Assembly: GCF_030758975.1 (NCBI RefSeq)
Contig: NZ_CP132359.1
Coordinates: 2,700,782-2,764,781, forward strand
Direction: 5' to 3'
DNA length: 64,000 nucleotides
DNA from: Bosea beijingensis
Lineage (GTDB): Bacteria; Pseudomonadota; Alphaproteobacteria; Rhizobiales; Beijerinckiaceae
Both the position numbers and the translations under genes were made by a program. Positions 55,528 to 64,000 of the stretch are shown here, piece after piece. Under the pieces are notes generated by a model. It worked only from the letters and a program-made list of their open reading frames with translations. It ran no database searches and was not told the origin of the DNA. Each line of letters opens with the position of its first letter. The first letter of the stretch is position 1.

Positions 55528-56541
55528 ATGACTGAAGCGATGCCGGACCTGAGCACCATCCTGCGGGAGCCGCGTTGCGACCTCGTCAAGGCGCCGACCC
55601 CGCTGCAGCGGCTCTCCGGCTTCGAGCGGAAGCTCGGGCGGCCCGGCCTCTTCATGAAGCGCGACGATCTGATGGAGATCGGGCTCGGCGGCAACAAGCT
55701 GCGCAGCCTCGAATTCTGGCTCGGCGCCGCACTTGGCGAGCGCGCCGACATCGTTATCGTCGCCGGCGGGGCGATGTCCAATCTCTGCCGCCTCACAGCC
55801 GCGGCGGCTTCGATGGCGGGGCTGGACTGCCTGATCATTCACAATGCCGAGGACAGCCCCGCGAATCGCGAGCGCTCCTTCCTGAACCGGTTGTTCGGCG
55901 CGGAAACCCGTTTCATCGGCCCGGTCGGCGAGGAGGAGCGCGGAGCGGCGATGAAGGCGGCGGCCACGGAGCTGACGCGGCAGGGGCGGGCGCCTTACAT
56001 CGTCGGCGACGCCGTTCTCGGCGCGTTCGGTTACGTGCTGGCGGCCTGCGAACTGCACGAGCAGTCGCAGCGCGAAGCGACGCCTTTGCGCCACGTCTTC
56101 CTCGCGGGATCGATGGGGCCGACCGAGGCCGGCTTCATCTTCGGCAATGCTATGCTTGGCCACCCCTTCCAGATCCATCTCGTCAGCGTCGAATACGAGC
56201 AGGCCGAGCTGGAAGCGCGCATCCGCCGGATCTACGAGGGTATCGGTCAGCGGGCAGGACTGGCGGTCCGGGATCTCGGCGAAGCGCCGCTGCACTACCA
56301 CATGGCCCATCTCGGCGGCGGCTGGGGCGTGCCGACCCCCGAATCGGAGACGGCCATCATCGCCTTCGCCCGCACCGAGGGCATCCTGGTCGAGCACGTC
56401 TATACGGCGAAGACCTGTGCCGGTTTCCTCGACCTGGTCGCGGATGGCACGATTCCGCCGGACGAGCCGGCCTGCATCATCCACACCGGCGGCACGGCCT
56501 CACTCTTCGCGCAGCGCGCGCTATTTCGGACGGTGAGCTGA
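55528..56541 (+). CDS. PLP-dependent enzyme of the ACC deaminase/D-cysteine desulfhydrase family
   Basis: A 337-residue fold-type II PLP enzyme. The Schiff-base lysine is in GLGGNKLRSLEFWLG (about residue 51). AGGAMSNLCRLTAAAASMAG replaces the family's SNHxRQ segment with SNLCR, and the C-terminal HTGGTASLFA is the phosphate-side loop. Members include D-cysteine desulfhydrase and 1-aminocyclopropane-1-carboxylate deaminase. Change of SNH to SNL argues for a different substrate. It is convergent with a Gfo/Idh gene. Confidence 0.85.
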   Translation: MTEAMPDLSTILREPRCDLVKAPTPLQRLSGFERKLGRPGLFMKRDDLMEIGLGGNKLRSLEFWLGAALGERADIVIVAGGAMSNLCRLTAAAASMAGLDCLIIHNAEDSPANRERSFLNRLFGAETRFIGPVGEEERGAAMKAAATELTRQGRAPYIVGDAVLGAFGYVLAACELHEQSQREATPLRHVFLAGSMGPTEAGFIFGNAMLGHPFQIHLVSVEYEQAELEARIRRIYEGIGQRAGLAVRDLGEAPLHYHMAHLGGGWGVPTPESETAIIAFARTEGILVEHVYTAKTCAGFLDLVADGTIPPDEPACIIHTGGTASLFAQRALFRTVS

Positions 56542-56558
56542 GAGACCGAGGCCTGCGA

Positions 56559-57704
56559 TCAAAAGCTTGAGCGCGGCCGGTAGGGCTGGGCGAGATCGCG
56601 CGCGTTGTTGAGGGCGAGCGCGAGCTCGGTGATGTGCAGGGCGAGCGCGCCCGAGAAACGCGGGGCCTCGCCGCGTCGGATCGCCTCGGCCTGATCCGCT
56701 ACGCCGCGCATGAAATCGATCTGCGAGGGGTAGCCGGGCAGAGCCTTGCTCGATGGCGCTGCGGGATAGGTCAGCTTGCGCCCCGGAGCGGGCTTCCAGG
56801 GCAGTGCCCGCCCGAGTTTCGCCTCCGCCCGCGTCAGGATGCGTCCGAGCAGGGGCCGGGGCGCATCTGTCTCCTCGACATGGACTACCGAACGATTGTC
56901 CCAGAGGTCGCGCACGGTCAGCGAGCCCTTTTCGGCGAAGACCTGCAGTGAGCGGTCGCGCGGGGCGGCGAGTCCGTTGGTCAGTCGCGCGACGACCCCG
57001 GAGCGGAAGGTCAGGCAGGCCACCGAGAAATCCGGCGCCATCGTGATCTGTTCGGTGCCCGGCCCCTTGTCGGGGAAGGTCACGGCCGAGAAGGCGGTCA
57101 GGGTCTCGACCGGCCCGAACAGCGTCGCCAGCCAGGAGAGTGCGTAGCCGGCGTGTTCCAGCGTGCAGCCGATCTCGAATTCGTGCAGTCCCGGCCAGGG
57201 CGCACCCGAGCGCGAGCGCCAGCTTGCCCATTTGTCGCGGAAGACCGGGCCATCCTCCATCGCCGCATAGACCAGCCGTGGAGCACCGATCCGGCCGGAG
57301 CGCAGGGCATCCTCGACCAGGCGATGCGCGTCGCTGAGCCCGTTGGCGGGAGCTGTGGCAAGCGTCAGCCCGGCGTCGTCGGCCTGCGCGACCAGCAGCT
57401 CGGCCTGCGCCAAGCCCATCGCCAGCGGCTTCTCGCAATAGACATGCTTGCCGGCGGCGAGCGCGCGACTGGTGATCTCGTAATGGCTCTCCGGCGTCGT
57501 CAGGTTGACGACGATCTGCACGGCCGGGTCGGCGAGCAGGGCGTCGAGGTCGGGATAGGCCGTGACATTGTGAAAGGCGCGGAATGCTTCCAGCCGCGCG
57601 GCATCCCGATCCCAGACACCGGCAAGCGCGAGCGCCGGATGGTTCGCCAGCGTCGTCATGTAGTAGTCGGCGACGAACCCCGTGCCGACGAGCGCGATCT
57701 TCAT
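56559..57704 (-). CDS. Gfo/Idh/MocA-family oxidoreductase
   Basis: A 381-residue NAD(P)-dependent dehydrogenase, typically acting on sugars or cyclitols. The N-terminal Rossmann fold has ALVGTGFVADYYMT (GxGxxA) and the family motif VYCEKPLAMGLAQAE with E-K-P (about 92-97). The C-terminal alpha/beta domain follows. I start at ATG 57704; ATG 57716 would lie in a hairpin. Next upstream on the same strand, after an 84-base gap, is the arginase gene; co-transcription is possible but not obvious. Confidence 0.9.
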   Translation of the reverse strand: MKIALVGTGFVADYYMTTLANHPALALAGVWDRDAARLEAFRAFHNVTAYPDLDALLADPAVQIVVNLTTPESHYEITSRALAAGKHVYCEKPLAMGLAQAELLVAQADDAGLTLATAPANGLSDAHRLVEDALRSGRIGAPRLVYAAMEDGPVFRDKWASWRSRSGAPWPGLHEFEIGCTLEHAGYALSWLATLFGPVETLTAFSAVTFPDKGPGTEQITMAPDFSVACLTFRSGVVARLTNGLAAPRDRSLQVFAEKGSLTVRDLWDNRSVVHVEETDAPRPLLGRILTRAEAKLGRALPWKPAPGRKLTYPAAPSSKALPGYPSQIDFMRGVADQAEAIRRGEAPRFSGALALHITELALALNNARDLAQPYRPRSSF

Positions 57705-57714
57705 GCCCGGTCCC

Positions 57715-57741
57715 ATTCCATCGGCAGCAAGCCGATGGAAT
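57715..57741 (-). terminator. Hairpin between arginase and Gfo/Idh genes
   Basis: ATTCCATCGGC / GCCGATGGAAT, a perfect 11-bp stem with a 5-base loop, 48 bases after the arginase stop and 11 bases before the Gfo/Idh start. No T-tract; it may end arginase transcripts or hinder Gfo/Idh initiation. Confidence 0.45.
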
Positions 57742-57788
57742 CGCCTCTATCAGGCAAGGGTGAAGATCGGCTTTCGCGAAAGCGAGAC

Positions 57789-58769
57789 TTAAGCAGCGCC
57801 GATCGCGTTCGACGGCGTCTGCCGGTCGGTGATCTGCTGGCCGAACAGGCTGCCGGCCAGTTCAACCGCGAGACGGGCGGTCTGACCGCGATCGTCGAGG
57901 AAAGGGTTGAGCTCGACGATATCCATCGAGCGCACCAGCCCGGAATCGTGCAGCAGCTCCATCACCAGATGCGCCTCGCGATAGGTCGCGCCGCCCGGAA
58001 CGGTGGTGCCGACGCCCGGCGCCAGCGGCGGATCGAGGAAGTCGACGTCGAAGGAGACATGCAGCACGCCGTTGGCAGCGCGCACCTTCTCGATGACCTG
58101 GCGGATCAGCACGCCGACGCCGTGCTCGTCGATGGCGCGCATGTCGGCGATGTCGACGCCGCGGGCCTTCACCGCCGCCTTCTCGAGCGGGTCGATCGAG
58201 CGGATGCCGAACAGGCTGAGCTGCTCATAGGCGATCGAGGCGCGCGGCTCCGTGCCGAGCAGGTCGTCGAGGCCGGCCTCGCCGCAGAGGAAGGCCGAGG
58301 ACATGCCGTGCATGTTCCCGGAAGGCGAGATCGCCGGCATGTTGAAATCGGCATGCGCGTCGAGCCAGAGCACGAAGAGCTTGCGGCCCTGCTCCTGCCA
58401 GTGACGCGCGACGCCGTTGACCGAGCCCATCGACAGGCTGTGGTCGCCGCCGAGGAAGATCGGGGTGTCGCCGGAGCGGGCGAGTTCGTAGGCGCGGGCG
58501 CTGAGCGCGCGCATCCACGCGGCGATCTCGTTGTAGAAGCGGGCATTAGCTGGCGCCGGGCCGTCGACCGGGACGAGGTCGCGCGGGAGGATGTCGCCAT
58601 GATCGCCGACCGCATAGCCGAGGCTTTCCAATACGCCGACGAGGCCGGCGGTGCGCAGGCCGGCCGGGCCCATCAGCGCGCCGCGGCGCGAGGCGCCGAC
58701 CTCGATCGGGCAACCCAGCAGGGCGATGCGGCCCTGGGAAGCGGGGGCGGTCGCGGAGGAGGCGGTCAT
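57789..58769 (-). CDS. rocF: Arginase
   Basis: A 326-residue ureohydrolase that splits arginine to ornithine and urea. The two-manganese site is intact: GGDHSLSMGS (about 110-119), DAHADFNMP (about 134-142) and SFDVDFLDP (about 239-247). The loop NMHGMSSAFL between them is typical of arginases rather than agmatinases. It starts at ATG 58769; the 107-base gap to efeO, the upstream gene on the same strand, suggests a separate unit. Confidence 0.93.
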   Translation of the reverse strand: MTASSATAPASQGRIALLGCPIEVGASRRGALMGPAGLRTAGLVGVLESLGYAVGDHGDILPRDLVPVDGPAPANARFYNEIAAWMRALSARAYELARSGDTPIFLGGDHSLSMGSVNGVARHWQEQGRKLFVLWLDAHADFNMPAISPSGNMHGMSSAFLCGEAGLDDLLGTEPRASIAYEQLSLFGIRSIDPLEKAAVKARGVDIADMRAIDEHGVGVLIRQVIEKVRAANGVLHVSFDVDFLDPPLAPGVGTTVPGGATYREAHLVMELLHDSGLVRSMDIVELNPFLDDRGQTARLAVELAGSLFGQQITDRQTPSNAIGAA

Positions 58770-58876
58770 GCTGGCGATCCGTTCATGGGATTTCGGTGGG
58801 CGTCATGCGCCGATGCGCCGTCCATGGCGCATCGGCTCCCCCCTGTCGAGTGGCGCGCTGACGTAACCGGTTGATG

Positions 58877-59701
58877 TCAGCCGAGGCCGAGCACGCCGCG
58901 CAGCTTGGAGAGGTCCTCCGCCAGCGTGGTGATCATCGCGGCCAGCGCCTTGCGGTCGGCCTCGCTCAGCTTGTCATAGGTCTCGAAGCCGCCATCCCCA
59001 AGCTTGTACTTGGCCAGCGTCTTGTCGACGGTCGCGAAATTGGCGTCGATCTTCCCGGCCAGCGCCTTGTCTTCCTTGACGACGAGCGGGCGCAGCAGAT
59101 CGACGATCTTCTTGGCGCCGTCGGCATTGGCCTGGAAGTCCCAGAGATCGGTATGGCTGTAGCGGTCCTCCTCGCCGGAGATCTTGGTCGCCGCGACCTC
59201 CTCGATGAGTGCGGCGGCGCCGCCGACCATCTTGTCCGGCGGAACCGTCAGGCCCTTGATGCGGCCCTGCAATTCGGTGACGTCGGCAAGCAGCCCGTCG
59301 GCGAAGGGGCTAAGCCCCTCGGTGCTGTTCTTGGCGAAAAGCCCGTATTCGATGCGGTGGAAGCCGGTGAATTCCGGATCCTCTTCCTTTTTCTCGTGGT
59401 CGTCGGCGCGCGAGTCGATCTTGCCGTCGAGATCGCTGAACAGTTCCGCGACCGGCTCGATCTTCTCGTAGGAGACGCGGGTCGGCGCGTAGAGCGCCTT
59501 GGCCTTGGCGAGATCGCCGGCCTTGACCGCATCGGTGAAGGTCTTGGTGTCCTTCACGAGCTGGTCGACACCTTGCGAGACATAGAGCTTGTACTCGGCG
59601 ACCGGCGCCACAAGGTCGAGCGGCGAGGCGGCCCATGCCGAGCCGGCGGTCATAACGGCGATCAGGCTGGCACCGGCCAGCCCTGCGAAACGCAAGCGCA
59701 T
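58877..59701 (-). CDS. efeO: Iron uptake protein EfeO, M75-only form
   Basis: A 274-residue periplasmic protein. The signal peptide (about 1-24) ends GSAWA. The M75/imelysin domain contains the metal motif H-x-x-E in [10 protein letters not shown] (about 115-118). E. coli EfeO has an additional N-terminal cupredoxin domain, which is missing here; a matching domain is fused to EfeU instead. It starts 1 base after the efeB stop, with AGGAG seven bases upstream, so it is the third gene of the efe operon. Confidence 0.93.
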   Translation of the reverse strand: MRLRFAGLAGASLIAVMTAGSAWAASPLDLVAPVAEYKLYVSQGVDQLVKDTKTFTDAVKAGDLAKAKALYAPTRVSYEKIEPVAELFSDLDGKIDSRADDHEKKEEDPEFTGFHRIEYGLFAKNSTEGLSPFADGLLADVTELQGRIKGLTVPPDKMVGGAAALIEEVAATKISGEEDRYSHTDLWDFQANADGAKKIVDLLRPLVVKEDKALAGKIDANFATVDKTLAKYKLGDGGFETYDKLSEADRKALAAMITTLAEDLSKLRGVLGLG

Positions 59702-59702
59702 A

Positions 59703-61022
59703 TCAATCTCCTGTCTTGCGGGGGGAAGTCGAGTTTGCCGCGGGCGCGATGCCGCGCGCGGCCCGGATCAGGCCGGCGCCGAGATAGCTCCCGGCCTCGG
59801 GCACGCCGGGCAGGGCGAAGAAATAGCCGCCGCCGACGGGCTTGATGTATTCCTCCAGCGGTTCGCCATCGAGCCGCCTCTGCACGGCGATGAAGCTGCG
59901 CTCGAGATCCTGCTGGAAGCAGATGAAGAGCAGGCCCATGTCGAGTTGGCCGGCGCGGGTGACGCCGTTGGAATAGTTGAACGGCCGGCGCAGCATGCGG
60001 CTGCCTTCGGTCTCCGGCCGGCGCGGATTGGCGAGCCGGATATGGGCGTCGAGCCTGGTGCGCTTGCCCTCTGGATCGTCGGCATAGACAGGCTCGTCAT
60101 ATTCTTGGCTGCCCCCGAAGGGCGCGCCGCTCGCCTTCTCCCGGCCCATGATCGCTTCCTGCTCACTGAGGGGCGTGCGGTCCCAGCGCTCGACGAAATT
60201 CCGGATGATCCTGACGACCTGGTAGCTGCCATTCGTGGCCCAGCCCGGCTCACTGGGGCTGGATTGCACCCAGACGAGATGATCCATCAGGGCGGTATCG
60301 GCGGCGTCGGGATTGGCGGTGCCGTCGCGAAAGCCGAGCAGGTTGCGGGCGCTTTCGGCCGGCTCGCCCAGTTTCGGCTTGAGGACGGGTACCGTGCCCT
60401 CCTGCTTCCAGCGTAGCAGGAGCAGGTCCGGTGCGTTCTTCAGGATGTCGCGCAGCGCATGGATGCTGGTATCGGCGGTGTTGGCGCAGAACTGCAGCAG
60501 CAGGTCGCCATGGCAGAGCGCGCCATCGAGCGCATCGTTGCGGAAGCGTTTCATCCGCTGGAGATGCTTGGGCTTGAGCGGCCCGAGCCCGAAACGCTCG
60601 TCGAAGAGCGAGGCGCCGAGCGCGACGGTGACGGTCAGGTTGTCGGGCGCGATGACGGGGCCGAGGATACCGCTGTCGGGTGGCGGGAAGCCGGGATCGG
60701 CGGTGGGGGCCGGCCCGCCCCGCATCAGGAAGGCGATGCGCGCGCTGAGCAGGCGGAAGAGCCGTTCCAACTCGTCGAGCGAGGTCGCGGTGACGTCGAA
60801 GGCGGCGACGAGGCCGGTCGCCGGGCGCGGCGTGACGATGCCGGATTGATGCGTGCCGTGGAAGGGCTGGCGCCGGGCGGTCGTGTCGCTTTCGGGTGCT
60901 GCCGCAGGGTTCTGGACCGGCTCGCCCGCCGCCTGGGCCAGCGAGGCTCCGCCGAGGGCCGCCGCGCCACCGGTAAGAAGCGAGCGCCGCGAGGGTGTGA
61001 AGGGATTGGTCGGCTTCATCAT
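59703..61022 (-). CDS. efeB: Deferrochelatase/peroxidase EfeB (DyP-type)
   Basis: A 439-residue haem peroxidase that goes to the periplasm by the Tat route: [21 protein letters not shown] is the twin-arginine signal. The DyP hallmark is GFRDGTANP (about residue 232, catalytic Asp), and the proximal haem His is probably in [13 protein letters not shown]. It is thought to oxidise Fe(II) or handle haem for EfeUO. The start ATG overlaps the efeU stop by four bases (ATGA); an immediately following ATG is an alternative. Confidence 0.94.
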   Translation of the reverse strand: MMKPTNPFTPSRRSLLTGGAAALGGASLAQAAGEPVQNPAAAPESDTTARRQPFHGTHQSGIVTPRPATGLVAAFDVTATSLDELERLFRLLSARIAFLMRGGPAPTADPGFPPPDSGILGPVIAPDNLTVTVALGASLFDERFGLGPLKPKHLQRMKRFRNDALDGALCHGDLLLQFCANTADTSIHALRDILKNAPDLLLLRWKQEGTVPVLKPKLGEPAESARNLLGFRDGTANPDAADTALMDHLVWVQSSPSEPGWATNGSYQVVRIIRNFVERWDRTPLSEQEAIMGREKASGAPFGGSQEYDEPVYADDPEGKRTRLDAHIRLANPRRPETEGSRMLRRPFNYSNGVTRAGQLDMGLLFICFQQDLERSFIAVQRRLDGEPLEEYIKPVGGGYFFALPGVPEAGSYLGAGLIRAARGIAPAANSTSPRKTGD

Positions 61023-62848
61023 GACTTGCGCTCCGCTTCGGGCAAAGCGAGCGCCTTGCGCATGGCCACGAGGTCCTCGGCCAGCGCCCGCAGCGCTCCG
61101 CCCGGCTTGGCGTCGGCAGGCAGGGCCACGAGATCGGCCCGGACGCGCCCTGCCAGCGCGGGATCGACACGCGTCGTCAAAGGCAGCAGCAGCTTTGCGA
61201 TATCGCGCGCGGCGGCGATGTCCTCGGGCGAGGCGGGCTCGCTGTCGGGCGACAGCAGGCTGATCGCGCCGGCGAGCATCGTGTCCGGCAGGATGGTGCG
61301 CTGGGCGAGCGCGGTGCGGAAGGTCTCGGCGGCGCGCTTGATCCCGGATGCTGCGTTGGCCCCATCGCCGGCGAGAGCCGTCTGCAGCGTGCCGAAAAGG
61401 CCGTCTAGCTCGGCATCGCCGGCCGTGGCCGGATGCAAGGCGGGGAGCAGCGCCGCGGCTTCGCGACGGGCCTTGCCTGCAGCCTGCGCATCGCCTCCGC
61501 CCTGGGCCTGATCGAGCGCGTCGACCGCCGCTCCCAGCGCAGCCGAGCGTTCGCTGAGGACGGCACGGTATTCGGCGGCGGGGCCGACCATGTCCATCAG
61601 GGTCAGGGTCGGGTGCGGCTGCGTCGTCGATGCCTGGACGATCAGGCGGCCGCGCGGGGCGCTGAGCAGGCCGCAGGTGATGGCGTATTCGCCGGGGTGG
61701 AGCTGCGTCGTCAGTCGGCGGGACTGGCCGGGCGCGATGTTCTCGCGCTCCTCCAGCACCATGACGCCGTCGAGGATTTCCCATTCCAGCACGCGCTCGC
61801 TGCGGTTGCTCACGACGAAGCTGGCCTTGCCTGCCGGGACGGTCAGGGTCGCCGGCTGGCAGGTTCGGTCAGTGATGGCGATGGCGAACTCGGTCGAACC
61901 GGCGGCGGCGCCGCGCTGCGCGCCGCTGCCGGCGGCATAGATGAAGGCGGAGGCGCCGCCGCAGACCAGCAGCAGCGTGGCGATGCCGGCGAGTTTCAGC
62001 CGCGGCGAGCTGCGTGATTCGAGGCGGGGCGCTGCGGCCGTTTGCTCCGGCCGGCCGCCAGCCAGGAACAGAACGAGCATCGGCACGAGGAAGGCGAGAT
62101 AGGCGATGACCTCGCCGAGCGCCGCCCGCTCCTGATAGCCGAAGAAGCCGGAGAGAATCGCGCCGAGCGCACCGTCGGCCGGCAGCACCGCGCCGAGATC
62201 GTAGACGCCCTGCTGGAGATGGTTCCAGAGGCCGGCCTCGTGCAGGGAGCGCACGCCATTCGCCACCAGCCCGGCGGCGACGAACAGGATGAGGATGCCG
62301 GTCCAGCGGAAGAAGCTGCGCAGATTGAGCTTCACGCCGAGCGCATAGATGGCGTAGCCGATGATGGCAGCCAATCCGACGCCGAGCCCCGCTCCAACCG
62401 CAGGCGCCCAGCCGTTGTTTTGCTGGAAGATCGCGAGCAGGAAGAAGACGGATTCCAGCCCCTCGCGGACCACGGCGAGGAAGGCGAGCCCGACCAGCGC
62501 CAGCCCCTGATGGGCGCCGGCCAGCGCCGCATCGACGCCGGCCTGCAACTCGCCCTTGATCGAGCGCGCCGCTTTGCGCATCCAGAACACCATCGAGGTC
62601 AGCATCGCCGCCGCGATCAGGCCGATCACGGCCTCGAACAGTTCCTGCCCGCGCTGGGGCAATTCGCCGATGAAGATGTCGAGCGCCGCGCCGGCCGCGA
62701 GACTGGCCGCGAAGGCGAGGCCGACGCCGATCCAGAGCGCCGGCAACCACTCGCGCCGCCCGCTCCGGACCAGATAGCTCGCAACGATGCCGACGATCAG
62801 CGCGGCCTCGATGCCTTCGCGGAGCATGATGAGAAACGGTACGATCAC
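61019..62848 (-). CDS. efeU: Iron permease EfeU fused to an EfeO-type cupredoxin domain
   Basis: A 609-residue fusion. Residues 1-265 are the FTR1/EfeU permease with both iron-binding R-E-x-x-E motifs (REGIE at 10-14, REGLE at 128-132). After a further helix (about 285-305), residues 318-405 match the EfeO cupredoxin domain, with Cys330, EWEILDGVMVLEERENIAPG and Cys392 in EYAITCGLL. Residues about 415-609 resemble the start of EfeO's M75 domain (MVGPAAEYRAVL) but lack an H-x-x-E. Typical EfeU is about 270-280 residues. It starts at GTG 62848 and heads the efe operon. Confidence 0.92.
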   Translation of the reverse strand: MIVPFLIMLREGIEAALIVGIVASYLVRSGRREWLPALWIGVGLAFAASLAAGAALDIFIGELPQRGQELFEAVIGLIAAAMLTSMVFWMRKAARSIKGELQAGVDAALAGAHQGLALVGLAFLAVVREGLESVFFLLAIFQQNNGWAPAVGAGLGVGLAAIIGYAIYALGVKLNLRSFFRWTGILILFVAAGLVANGVRSLHEAGLWNHLQQGVYDLGAVLPADGALGAILSGFFGYQERAALGEVIAYLAFLVPMLVLFLAGGRPEQTAAAPRLESRSSPRLKLAGIATLLLVCGGASAFIYAAGSGAQRGAAAGSTEFAIAITDRTCQPATLTVPAGKASFVVSNRSERVLEWEILDGVMVLEERENIAPGQSRRLTTQLHPGEYAITCGLLSAPRGRLIVQASTTQPHPTLTLMDMVGPAAEYRAVLSERSAALGAAVDALDQAQGGGDAQAAGKARREAAALLPALHPATAGDAELDGLFGTLQTALAGDGANAASGIKRAAETFRTALAQRTILPDTMLAGAISLLSPDSEPASPEDIAAARDIAKLLLPLTTRVDPALAGRVRADLVALPADAKPGGALRALAEDLVAMRKALALPEAERKS

Positions 62849-62945
62849 GGCGAACCCGGCCCGGTTGCGCGTCGCGATCAGGCTATTCGCGGCGCAGACA
62901 GTGCGTGCCTAGGCAGCCGCAGCGCGGGGGTCAACCAAATCCTGG

Positions 62946-62968
62946 TAGTTTAGAATGATCGTAAACTA
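62946..62968. promoter_or_regulatory. Candidate iron-control (Irr-type) palindrome upstream of efeU
   Basis: TAGTTTA-N9-TAAACTA, a perfect 7-bp inverted repeat. The inner reading TTTAGAATGATCGTAAA differs by two bases from the Irr ICE pattern TTTAGAA-N3-TTCTAAA as I recall it. It lies 98 bases before efeU in a 244-base gap between efeU and the ALDH gene. A role in iron control of efeUBO is inferred. Nothing else is evident in that gap. Confidence 0.4.
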
Positions 62969-63092
62969 TTGAATTCGTAGCCGATACTTGCAGAAGGCTC
63001 GATCGACGAGGTCGTTTTGCTTGCAAGCTGCTGCGATCGATGGACAGGCGAAGGAGTGCGGCGAAGCGTCACGGCGCCGCCGCGCCATGCGC

Positions 63093-64000
63093 TCAGCGTC
63101 GCTTGAGCAGGATCATCTTCTCCTGCGTCATGTCATGCATCGTATAGGGGATGCCGCCGGTGCCATAACCGGAGACGCGCCGGCCGGCGAAAGGCATCCA
63201 GTCGGTGCGGAAGGTCGTGGGGTCGTTGACCATCACGGCCGAGGCATCGAGCCGGTTCGCAGCCCGCATCGCGACATCGATGTCCTGCGCGAAGATGCTG
63301 GCCTGGAAGGCGACGGGCAGGGAGTTCGCCCGCGCGATCGCGTCGTCGAGCTTGCTGTAACGGTAGATCGCGACGACCGGCCCGAAGACCTCCTCGCTGG
63401 AGATGCGAGCCTCCGGATCGGGATCGATCAGCACGGTCGGCTCCAGCACCGTCTCCGACAGGCGCTCGCCGCCGGTTGCGAGCCGGGCGCCGCCCTTGAT
63501 CGCCTCGTCGATCCAGGAAGCGACGCGGTCGGCCTCCTTCGGGATGATCAGCGGGCCGACTTCGGTGTCCTTCAGCGTGGGGTCGCCGGTGCGCAGCTTC
63601 TTCACCCGGGCGACGAGCCGCTCTGTGAAGTCGTTGATGATCGCGTCATGGACATAGATCCGCTGCGTCGACACGCAGACCTGGCCGGCATGGTAGTAGC
63701 CGCCCTTCACGATCGGCTCGATGATCCCGTCGAGATCGGCGCTCTTGTCGACGATCGCCGGGGCGACGCCGCCATGCTCCAGCGCCGAGCGGGCGCCATG
63801 GGCGAGCTTGGAATGCAGGTACCAGCCGACCTTGGCCGAGCCGATGAAGCTGAGGAAGGCGATGCGCGGATCGGTGGCGAATTTTTCCGCGAGCGCCGTC
63901 TCGAGTGGGACGAAGGTCTGGCACCAGGCCTCCGGCAGCCCGGCCTCATGCACCAGCTTGACGAAATCGATGCAGGAGAGCGGCGTCGTGCCGGCCGGCT
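63093..64000 (-). CDS. Aldehyde dehydrogenase family protein, partial (start beyond the window)
   Basis: The C-terminal 302 codons of an NAD(P)-dependent aldehyde dehydrogenase; the frame stays open to the last base, so the start lies beyond it. The catalytic Cys is in YYHAGQVCVSTQRIYV and the general base Glu in SALEHGGVAPAIV, where many relatives have ELGG. EEVFGPVVAIYRY and the C-terminal GRRVSGYGTGGIPYTMHDMTQ are standard. It resembles succinate-semialdehyde or glyceraldehyde-type dehydrogenases; the exact substrate is open. Confidence 0.92.
   Translation of the reverse strand, partial: PAGTTPLSCIDFVKLVHEAGLPEAWCQTFVPLETALAEKFATDPRIAFLSFIGSAKVGWYLHSKLAHGARSALEHGGVAPAIVDKSADLDGIIEPIVKGGYYHAGQVCVSTQRIYVHDAIINDFTERLVARVKKLRTGDPTLKDTEVGPLIIPKEADRVASWIDEAIKGGARLATGGERLSETVLEPTVLIDPDPEARISSEEVFGPVVAIYRYSKLDDAIARANSLPVAFQASIFAQDIDVAMRAANRLDASAVMVNDPTTFRTDWMPFAGRRVSGYGTGGIPYTMHDMTQEKMILLKRR

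Overview
The window is GC-rich chromosomal DNA with densely packed genes and almost no accessory content. The gene set and order point to an alphaproteobacterium of the Rhizobiales (Hyphomicrobiales), most like Bosea or a near relative. The evidence is trpA-accD-folC in order, a zinc-finger-less AccD, a TIGR02300 acidic protein beside aroA-cmk, an Flp/Tad pilus locus of the Cpa type, and intergenic palindromes of the kind scattered through Rhizobiales genomes. The genus is an inference. I see no phage, insertion sequence, CRISPR array or plasmid-type gene.

Layout. 1-3.8 kb: an XRE/MmyB-type regulator, a small membrane protein and a secreted phytase-like esterase. 3.7-7.2 kb: a methionine-uptake operon on the minus strand (metNIQ). 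It is preceded by two small genes (57 and 82 codons), a 22-codon leader peptide ending in a Met/Cys/Arg-rich stretch, and a SAM-II-like riboswitch. 7.3-8.3 kb: a CxxC small protein and a PCu(A)C copper chaperone. 8.4-17.4 kb: a DHDPS-family aldolase, an FAH-family hydrolase, a cold-shock protein, an MFS exporter, a GST, two unknown proteins, a YbhN-type membrane protein and an SbmA/BacA-class ABC protein with a decayed ATPase. 17.5-27.4 kb: malic enzyme, a chemoreceptor with a LytS-type sensor, mutS, an NlpC/P60 hydrolase, a MarR regulator and an M17 aminopeptidase.

27.5-39.8 kb is a complete Flp/Tad pilus locus: tadD on the plus strand; flp, cpaA, cpaB, cpaC, cpaD, cpaE, cpaF, tadB and tadC on the minus strand; then a lone secretin N-domain protein, tadE and a tadF-like gene on the plus strand. 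39.9-45.6 kb: an aspartic protease, a sugar cluster (ribokinase, dgoK, aldose 1-epimerase), an L,D-transpeptidase with a lysine-rich repeat tail, an aldo/keto reductase and a lipoprotein. 45.6-55.3 kb is housekeeping: folC, accD, trpA, hrpB, a DUF1194 protein, cmk, aroA, a TIGR02300 protein and tRNA-Ala(GGC). 55.5-64 kb: a PLP enzyme, a Gfo/Idh oxidoreductase, arginase, an efeU-efeB-efeO iron-uptake operon in which the EfeO cupredoxin domain is fused to EfeU, and an aldehyde dehydrogenase cut by the window edge.

The most rewarding places to look are the regulatory leader of the methionine operon (6.4-7.2 kb), the EfeU-EfeO domain rearrangement with an Irr-like palindrome upstream (58.9-63 kb), and a set of dispersed intergenic palindromes, two of which help decide gene starts.
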